Shown here: positions 1 to 5,500 of the stretch, piece after piece | Layout: every line of letters begins with the position of its first letter | Numbering within the stretch: the stretch's first letter is position 1 | From: Halieaceae bacterium UBA6060 | GTDB taxonomy: Bacteria > Pseudomonadota > Gammaproteobacteria > Pseudomonadales > Halieaceae | Assembly (NCBI GenBank): GCA_002428935.1 | Contig: DIYG01000109.1 | Coordinates: 107,241 to 113,629 of the forward strand | Length of the DNA: 6,389 bases | Reading direction: 5' to 3' | Notes under the pieces: generated by a model | What the model was told of the DNA's origin: nothing | Databases searched by the model: none | Seen by the model: only the letters and a program-made list of their open reading frames with translations | Translations under genes and position numbers: made by a program

Positions 1-40
1 GGGACAGGCACTCGGGAGTCAGGGAGTCAGGAGGGTCCAC

Positions 41-82
41 AGGGACAGGCACTCAAAGTAATGCATGACTGATGCCCCTTGA
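41..82 (+). repeat. Long direct repeat, copy 1 (42 bp)
   Basis: This 42-bp segment begins with AGGGACAGGCACTCAAAGTA and matches 317-358 with four mismatches. It extends well past the 13-bp core into the sequence ATGACTGATGCC, so it marks a longer duplicated unit than the other copies in the array. Confidence 0.85.
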
Positions 83-83
83 A

Positions 84-104
84 AGTGCCCAAGGGACAGG
101 CACT
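84..104 (+). repeat. REP-type hairpin AGTGCC-N9-GGCACT
   Basis: AGTGCC at 84-89 and GGCACT at 99-104 form a perfect 6-bp stem around the 9-base loop CAAGGGACA. The right arm lies within the array core motif. Small imperfect palindromes of this sort are what RAYT proteins recognise in studied systems; recognition here is inferred. Confidence 0.75.
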
Positions 105-142
105 CAAAAAGAGGGGAGTAGTTAGCAGGGAGAGCCACAGCG

Positions 143-161
143 GTGCCAGTAGGACAGGCAC
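143..161 (+). repeat. REP-type hairpin GTGCC-N9-GGCAC
   Basis: GTGCC at 143-147 pairs with GGCAC at 157-161 around a 9-base loop, AGTAGGACA. Stem and loop length match the hairpins at 84-104 and 310-328, although the loop sequence differs, which suggests the fold is conserved. Confidence 0.7.
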
Positions 162-309
162 TCAGGAAAGGCCACAGGGACAGGCACTCGGGAGTCAGCA
201 GGAGCTAGGGGGGCAGGCACTCAAAAGGTGCCAGAGGAAAGGGCCACAGCGACAGAGCAATGAGGGACAGGCACTCACTCCTCTCACTCCTCCGGTCCCT
301 AGAGAGAAG

Positions 310-328
310 GTGCCCAAGGGACAGGCAC
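310..328 (+). repeat. REP-type hairpin GTGCC-N9-GGCAC at array edge
   Basis: GTGCC at 310-314 pairs with GGCAC at 324-328 around CAAGGGACA, the same loop as in the hairpin at 84-104. It overlaps the copy of the core motif nearest to the RAYT gene on the left. Confidence 0.75.
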
Positions 329-358
329 TCAAAGTAGTGTATGACTGATGCCTCTCGA
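317..358 (+). repeat. Long direct repeat, copy 2 (42 bp), right edge of array
   Basis: Second copy of the 42-bp unit at 41-82, offset by 276 bases, with mismatches at 337, 340, 353 and 356. No further core motif is seen to its right until the inverted copies beyond the RAYT gene, so this copy forms the inner edge of the left array. Confidence 0.85.
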
Positions 359-657
359 CACTGCGATGACATCATTACTCCGCTACTGGCGATCAAGATC
401 TGAAGCAAGACGATGTTGCAGTATTTGAGAGCGTTGATGCACCTTACGGCCTGCGCTTGCAGGCACACGCATATGAAGATGTGGGAACTACCAGCGCTAG
501 GGACGAAGGCGTTGAGTGAACAGAACATTCCTTCGCTGTGAAGCCCTACGGAGCTTTGCGTTAGGTGTCTGGCAGTACAGTCTTTTGAGTAATTGAAAGC
601 TAATCGGATCAAACGGCGCGAGCTACAAGCCATATGTCTAACACGAGAGTAGCTTCT
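359..657. other. Noncoding stretch with inverted repeats, no supported gene
   Basis: I see no credible gene between the left repeat array and the stop codon of the RAYT gene. Two inverted repeats are visible. CGAAGG at 504-509 pairs with CCTTCG at 530-535 around 20 bases. Immediately after, AAGC at 541-544 pairs with GCTT at 553-556, with further weak pairing outside it including CGC 534-536 with GCG 558-560. A minus-strand frame (205-633) runs through this stretch into the repeat array, but its lower half is only translated repeat and the rest has no recognisable motif. The stretch is the 3' flank of the RAYT gene; no T tract follows the small hairpins in the direction of RAYT transcription, so an intrinsic terminator is not supported. 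Confidence 0.6.
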
Positions 658-1617
658 TTAGCTTGTGTTCACGCAGGTAGAACGTTGTACATACTGCGCT
701 TCGAAATCGGTACTCATTTGCATCCAATGACTATTGCGGAGTCCTAAGCGTTCTAGTGCTGAAGGAGTAGCGGGAGCGATGCGGCCTCGCTTGTTCGGCA
801 TAATGCGCCTTCCGGTCCAATCTACCAATGCTAGGTAATCGCGAAACGAGCAGTGGATGTGATGCTTTTCTCGAGTGTACGCATGTTTGAATTCGAGTAG
901 TCCAGGAGTATTTGTTGCGGCATGTGTAGGCGCTGGCTCTGCATGGCGGCCGCTTGCAGACTCGTCGAAGTCTCCAATTTGGCTTAGCGGCTTCTTAATT
1001 CGTGCCTGAATACTTGTGTAGTCTGATGCCTCAAGGGACTTGGCCATGCCTGCTCGAATAGGGTTTAGGTCGACGTAGGCCATGCACGCCAACAAGGCAG
1101 GGGTGCTTCGTAAGGCTTGGCTTTTAAACCGAGACTCCCAGAAGTGACCGCTGCACTTGTCTTCCTGGTTCGCGCGTCGAGCAAGTGGTTCGTTCAAGCA
1201 TTTCATAAACCAACTCAAATCACTCAAACGCTTACGCCATACAGAGGCTATGTCGCGCACACTAACGAGTTCGGCTTGAGTCAATGGTTCGCCAGCCTGG
1301 TAATGGCGAACAAGTAATGGACCCTGAAACAAATGTAACCATCGCTTTATCACCTCGTCGTCCGACAGATGCCCGCTATCGCCCAAACGCACAACCAAGT
1401 GATAGTGGTTGCTCATTATGGCGTAGGCACAGATGTCGATCTCAAATAGCGTGGCGAGAACTTCGAGTCGGTCCACGACCCACTGTCTGCGATGCTCGTA
1501 CGATCTTCCGGAGGCATGATCCTGACCACAAAGAAAGGCGCGACGAACGCACCGTGAAACGCAGTGATAGAACCTGGTTTCCTCTCGGCGTACGAGAAGC
1601 TTTCTAGGTCTTGGCAT
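658..1617 (-). CDS. REP-associated tyrosine transposase (RAYT), IS200-like HUH/Y1 family
   Basis: This 319-residue protein belongs to the Y1_Tnp (IS200-like) superfamily, in the RAYT branch. Such enzymes cut and join single-stranded DNA at REP hairpins through a covalent phosphotyrosine link. The HUH metal-binding motif is H71-Y72-H73 in SNHYHLVV. GHFWESRF (157-164) and YVDLNPIRAG (181-190) are family signatures, and Y181 is the probable catalytic tyrosine by position. The N-terminus (MPRPRKLLVRR, then YHCVSRCVRRAFLCG) is typical of a long-form RAYT group. About 120 residues after the catalytic core form a basic C-terminal extension. The frame is intact and all key residues are present, so it could be active. 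The ATG at 1617 is chosen because the conserved N-terminus begins there; I see no clear Shine-Dalgarno in front of it. It stands alone, flanked by inverted arrays of GGGACAGGCAC-type repeats, its likely substrates. Confidence 0.94.
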   Translation of the reverse strand: MPRPRKLLVRREETRFYHCVSRCVRRAFLCGQDHASGRSYEHRRQWVVDRLEVLATLFEIDICAYAIMSNHYHLVVRLGDSGHLSDDEVIKRWLHLFQGPLLVRHYQAGEPLTQAELVSVRDIASVWRKRLSDLSWFMKCLNEPLARRANQEDKCSGHFWESRFKSQALRSTPALLACMAYVDLNPIRAGMAKSLEASDYTSIQARIKKPLSQIGDFDESASGRHAEPAPTHAATNTPGLLEFKHAYTREKHHIHCSFRDYLALVDWTGRRIMPNKRGRIAPATPSALERLGLRNSHWMQMSTDFEAQYVQRSTCVNTS

Positions 1618-1706
1618 GGTGGGTTACCCGATTGGCATTCCGGTGTCGGTATCTATCCATGCTTTGCGGGTTGATGGCTAGAGAATCGTCGAATGTGATG
1701 GAAGTT
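1618..1706 (-). promoter_or_regulatory. 5' leader of the RAYT gene, no clear promoter
   Basis: These 89 bases lie between the RAYT start codon and the nearest right-hand repeat and should carry the leader of the transposase gene. I find no convincing -35/-10 pair or ribosome binding site. This fits the generally weak expression of transposases, but weak evidence should not be read as proof of that. Confidence 0.3.
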
Positions 1707-1781
1707 AGGTGCCTGTCCCTCTAAAGCACTCCTCTAAAGCACTCTCAAGCACTCTAGGTGCCTGTCCCTCTAAAGCAACTC
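1707..1781 (-). repeat. Right-hand inverted REP-like copies with TCTAAAGCACTC microrepeat
   Basis: AGGTGCCTGTCCCT occurs twice, at 1707-1720 and 1756-1769, as the reverse complement of the left array motif. Each copy is followed by TCTAAAGCA(A)CTC. After the first copy this tail is amplified: TCTAAAGCACTC at 1720-1731 and 1733-1744, then a shortened TCAAGCACTC at 1745-1754. GTGC at 1710-1713 can pair with GCAC at 1726-1729 to give a hairpin like those in the left array. In the second copy the right arm is broken (GCAACTC). Confidence 0.88.
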
Positions 1782-1806
1782 AATCCAAGCGATAAAAAGA
1801 GATTTC

Positions 1807-1830
1807 TTTATGAAATAAAAAATTCATAAA
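1807..1830. repeat. Perfect A/T palindrome TTTATGAA-N8-TTCATAAA
   Basis: TTTATGAA at 1807-1814 and TTCATAAA at 1823-1830 are perfect inverted copies separated by ATAAAAAA. A second short inverted repeat, AAAGA-GATT-TCTTT at 1796-1809, overlaps its left arm. It could be a binding site for a dimeric regulator, or simply part of an A/T-rich boundary of the RAYT locus. No function can be assigned. Confidence 0.6.
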
Positions 1831-2410
1831 AACAGTACAAAAATAGTTGAACAGATGATTGGGTCTGATACATTCATAGGTAGGTAGCGGTATGTGGTTT
1901 TGTCTCTCACTAATAGGCAAATCGCATCGTTTCAGAGCTTTCAACGTAAAGAAAGCCAAGCTGTTGCCGATGTCCCATTCTGCCTAGAAACACTTGAATG
2001 GGTGATATGCGGTTTAGGGGGTAGATAAAAACCGAGTCAGAGCTCGGAGCAAAAACTGTGGTGCCTTGCTAGCGGTGCGAGAAAGCTAACTGCGGCGGCG
2101 CCCATAACACTTCTTCCCCAACGCCAATGATTTGAGCCTGTCTCTACGCGTATTTCAGGCAGTGCTCTGTGGTACTTGCAGCGGGGGTGCGCAGTTGCAT
2201 ATGGGGTATGAATTGACTTCATTCGCTCTTGCGAGGATCGGTTCTGGATTGCCCAGCCGCATAGCGCACCCGGCTATTCTTCAATGCTGCCAGTTGATTT
2301 CCCCGAAAGTTGGATACCTGGGCTCTCAGCATAGGCCTAGCTCTGCACGTTTGTCGTATGGCCCAGCGTTACTTTCTTCCAGCGCTCTAGTTCTCAAATA
2401 TTTTGTCAGT

Positions 2411-2415
2411 AAGGG
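2411..2415 (+). promoter_or_regulatory. Shine-Dalgarno-like site for the large gene
   Basis: AAGGG, preceded by T (TAAGG matches part of the TAAGGAGG consensus), ends six bases before the ATG at 2422. This spacing, and the signal peptide that starts at this codon, support the start choice. Confidence 0.6.
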
Positions 2416-2421
2416 TTTTAA

Positions 2422-2520
2422 ATGAAGCGAATCTTTAGCGTTGGTAACCCTATTCAACTGGCGGTCTCCGTCGCGGCCATATTTGTGGCGTTACTGCCTC
2501 TCGAGACGCGCGCACAAGCC
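2422..2520 (+). other. Sec signal peptide of the large protein
   Basis: Residues 1-33 have a basic start (MKR), a hydrophobic core at about 11-27 (IQLAVSVAAIFVALLPL) and an A31-Q32-A33 motif that suits signal peptidase I, with cleavage before S34. There is no lipobox cysteine at the cleavage point, so a lipoprotein is unlikely. Confidence 0.88.
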
Positions 2521-5500
2521 TCGATACTGACGCTCAACCAAAGCTGCGTTGTATCTATCCTAAATCGAACTGTTACTGCCGAGTCCGACGGCTCCTTCGA
2601 GATGTCAAATATCCCTTCCTCGATGGGGAGCGTTCGCGCGCGAGCAACCTGCGTTCGTGATGGCGAAACTATTACCGGTGAGACGGACTACTTCACTGTC
2701 CAGACTAACCAAAGAACGGATGTTGGACCTTTTTATCTTAACGTTGCGGCCCCCGTGCCGACCGCGCTGCGCGTGGTCGGGGGGGATGTTCTATTCTCGA
2801 GTGTGGGTGACTCGTCTCGTCTTAGCGTTGAAGCGGATTATCCAAGTGTCAGTAATCTTCTCGTCACCGAGGGGGTGAATTTCACGTCCAGTAACCCTGC
2901 GGTGTTCACTGTAGATAGTTTGGGAGAGGTTATCGCAAGAGGTGCGGGAGCCTCATTACTGACCGTGCGCAAAGATGGTGTAATCGCCTTAGTGACCGTT
3001 AGTGTTGTTACCTCTGGTGACACCGATGGCGATGGTATCGCCGATGACATCGAGGTCGCGCTGGGGCTAGACCCTAACGATGGTATCGATGGGCTTGAAG
3101 ACTGGGATGGCGACTTTTTGCCTAACCACCAAGAAGCGCAGCTTGGCACGGGTATCTTGGTGGCGGACACCGATGGCGATGGGGTCAATGACGGAGAAGA
3201 AGTCCTCCCGGGCGTTGATGGATTCGTATCTAACCCTTTACTCACGGACACCGATGGCGATGGCGTTAGTGATGGCGTTGAGTTTGCCAATGGCACGGAC
3301 CCCAGCAATCCCGCTGATGGCGATATTTCATCGACCATCGTTGCCTATGAGGTGCTGCCCGGCAACATCGATTTCGTTGTAAACACCGTCGACGGCGAGC
3401 AATTCGTTCAACTAGCGGCATCTGCGGAGCTACCCTCGGGAGAAATCATTGACGTTACCGCAGACACAGACTTCACCAGTAGTGACCTGCTGATTTGTAA
3501 CGGCGGTCCCACCGAGCCCGGCAAGGTTTATCTCTCAGAGGCGGGTAGTTGCACCATTACGGCTAGCTATGGCAACGAAACGCGTGATATTCCGATCAAC
3601 GTAACCCGTTTTAGCCCGGAGGCGATTTCAGAGTTTGCCATAGGCAGTCCTGCGAATAACGTTGCGGTGAATGACTTGGGTATCTACGCCTATGTTGTTC
3701 ATGACGCAGGTCTGTCTATCGTGGATGTTCGCGACCCGCTTTCGCCGAGCTTAGTCAGTACCTTTGCCGCCCCCAATGTCCATGACGTGGTGGTTAGCGG
3801 CACCCATGTGATACTTGCGGCAGACCTGCAAGGCGTCATCGTCCTCGATGTCACCGATCACCTCGTGCCATCAGAGGTTGCGCGCTTCGATACCATCGGC
3901 GAAGCACAGGATCTTGCGCTCGACGATTCAACGCTCTACGTCGCTGATGGTTCAGGCGGTGTTCTTTCCCTCGACGTTACGGATTGGACGGCCCCAACGC
4001 AGTTGAGCATCTCGCCGACCATGGCAGATGCTGTTGGCTTGGCAATTGATCCGGTCAGTAAACAGTTGGTCGTTGCGGAAGGCACGACGGGCCTTGAGGT
4101 GATTGACGCCTCAACCCCTACAGCACTCACTGCGCGCGCGTTTGTAGGCGGAGGTAACGTCAGGGATGTGGCGATGCAGGGCTCTACCGCTCTGCTGGCC
4201 GACTACACTCGCAGTCTTACGCCCTTGGATATCACCGATCCCGACAATCCCGTTCTGGGGCCGTCTACGCCGCAAGCCAATGGCGGGTTACTTTTTGACG
4301 TGACCATTGCCCGAGATCTAGCCATCGGCGCTGACCGGTTTTTCGTGAACGGTGTGCCGCTCACGGGTATCACGGACCCCATGAATCCTGTGGTGCGCGA
4401 TATTCTCGATTTCAGTGCATTTAGTGACGACGACGGCACTGGTATTCATGCTAATGAAGAACTGGTGTTTCTCACCGCTAACAGCTCGCTATATATAGGC
4501 CGTTATCGAGTGTGCGCAGACGTAGATGCTGATGAGCTCTGCGATGCGCGTGAGGCGGCCTGGGGTGCTGACCCATCACTCTTTGATACAGACATGGACG
4601 GCCTAAGTGACGGTTTTGAGGTGCAGTTTGGCCTAGATCCTGCGGATCCAAGTGACGCTGACTCGTTAGATCGAGACAACGATGGGGTGCCGGACGCGGA
4701 TGAGTTTTCCATTTATGGAACTGATCCTCTTCATCCTGACTCGGATGGAGATGGTATGCCTGATGGTTATGAGGTTGCCAATATTGGCCAGCTTGACCCC
4801 CTGGATTCAGCCGATGCTGACGCTGATGATGATGGCGACGGTTTCGTCAATTTGATTGAGTATCTAGCCGGAACTGACCCATTTGGCGGTAGCACACCCC
4901 AAGATGGTCAGACACTTTGGGATTACCCGATGGGGTCGTCGACGAATCCGTATTCGGCGGCAGCGCCCGTGTCGTTGGATAGCCAGGGTCAGATTTATGT
5001 ATCGGATGCGGGTAGCGCTGGCATCTCGGTGCTTAATCGCGTGGGTGAGCGGGTTGATGTGCTGCGCGATGATCGCACGAGCATTCACGATGCGCCGGCT
5101 GTGGCGTTGGATGGGAGTGCTTATTTTGTGGATCGCCAGACGGGTCGTCTGACGGCCTTTGATTCTTCGGGTGTCCTGTCTTGGGATCGTCCCATAGCTG
5201 TTCGCGATAACGGATATGGTTATCCGGCGTTGGCTAGTGATGGCACGATCTACGTAGGTGAGGGTTACTACGCGTTTCTGCGGGCTATTAGTCCAAGTAA
5301 TGTAGAGCAGTGGGCGGTTCGAACGACGTCATCTATTACGACCCGATCAGCGCGCAACAAGCTGTCGGTGGGCGTTGATGGTCGCATTTACGGTGTAATC
5401 GATGGTGGAGGTGAAGGCGATACCCTGCAGGTCTGGACCTCAGGCGGTGTTGAGCTGTGGAACTACCACTTTGGTGGCAACGTGGATGTGCCGAGTAACC

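Larger units (their letters stand above)
1..330 (+). repeat. REP-like array, eight copies of GGGACAGGCACTC
   Basis: Eight copies of a 13-bp motif lie in the same orientation at 1-13, 42-54, 93-105, 151-163, 177-189, 210-222, 264-276 and 318-330. The copies at 151 and 210 each carry one substitution; the other six are identical. Start-to-start spacing is irregular (26 to 58 bases), and the linkers share a second motif, CCACAG, at 37-42, 135-140, 172-177 and 244-249. A decayed copy may sit near 249-259. The same motif occurs inverted on the far side of the adjacent RAYT gene, which is the usual arrangement of REP elements around their transposase. The array starts at the first base of the window, so it probably continues to the left. 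The open frames across it (GQAL-type on plus, ECLSL-type on minus) are translations of the repeat. Confidence 0.9.
318..1769 (-). mobile_element. Putative RAYT unit bounded by inverted REP-like motifs
   Basis: The nearest plus-oriented core motif on the left (318-330) and the outermost minus-oriented motif on the right (1756-1769) bracket the RAYT gene, so the block has inverted ends of about 12 bp sharing GGGACAGGCAC. Most RAYTs are single-copy chromosomal genes that mobilise REPs rather than themselves, so this may be a fixed locus and not a transposing unit. I see no target-site duplication, and the true boundaries are uncertain because both arrays hold several copies. Confidence 0.45.
1782..2421. 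other. Intergenic stretch without a recognised gene
   Basis: About 640 bases separate the right-hand repeats from the large plus-strand gene. The first 70 bases are strongly A/T-rich and contain a perfect palindrome. The rest is of mixed composition. A 97-codon plus frame (2132-2425) overlaps the next start codon by an ATGA, and a 61-codon minus frame (2037-2222) lies opposite it; neither shows a recognisable motif or a convincing ribosome binding site. CCGAG at 2032-2036 pairs with CTCGG at 2043-2047 but has no T tract. The promoter of the large gene should lie here; I could not identify it. Confidence 0.55.

Noticed and set aside
1..330. CRISPR array
   Set aside because: The repeated core is only 13 bp, spacing varies from 26 to 58 bases, linkers share motifs with each other, and no cas gene is present. 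The adjacent RAYT explains the repeats better.
79..348. Plus-strand 89-codon frame with repeated GQAL
   Set aside because: It is the translation of the REP-like array; repetition of GQAL follows the DNA repeat and there is no ribosome binding site or domain.
205..633. Minus-strand 142-codon frame
   Set aside because: Its C-terminal half is the reverse translation of the repeat array (ECLSL), and the rest shows no recognisable motif. It starts in the gene-free flank without a convincing ribosome binding site.
500..642. Integron attC site, based on GTTGAGT, GTTAGGT and GTCTAAC
   Set aside because: The core-like heptamers are in the wrong order or lack a paired partner, the typical attC stem is not formed, and no integrase or cassette gene is seen.
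1117..1607. Two plus-strand frames of 66 and 107 codons
   Set aside because: Both lie antisense within the RAYT gene, whose HUH and tyrosine motifs make the minus strand clearly the coding one.
2032..2047. Intrinsic terminator at CCGAG-N6-CTCGG
   Set aside because: The stem is only 5 bp and no T tract follows on either strand.
2132..2425. Plus-strand 97-codon frame overlapping the large gene's start by ATGA
   Set aside because: The overlap would suit translational coupling, but the product has no recognisable domain or signal, and no ribosome binding site was found. A chance frame is more likely, though a small unknown gene cannot be excluded.
3019..3324. Classical EF-hand pairs or dockerin domain
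   Set aside because: The D-x-D-x-D-G loops repeat more closely than EF-hand helix-loop-helix units allow and are followed by the G-T/L-D-P segments typical of TSP3-type repeats; no paired dockerin helices are seen.
2838..3338. Minus-strand 166-codon S/P-rich frame
   Set aside because: It is the antisense of TSP3 repeats: GAT/GAC-rich codons read backwards give S, P and T. The same holds for similar minus frames at 4503-4712 and 6012-6338.
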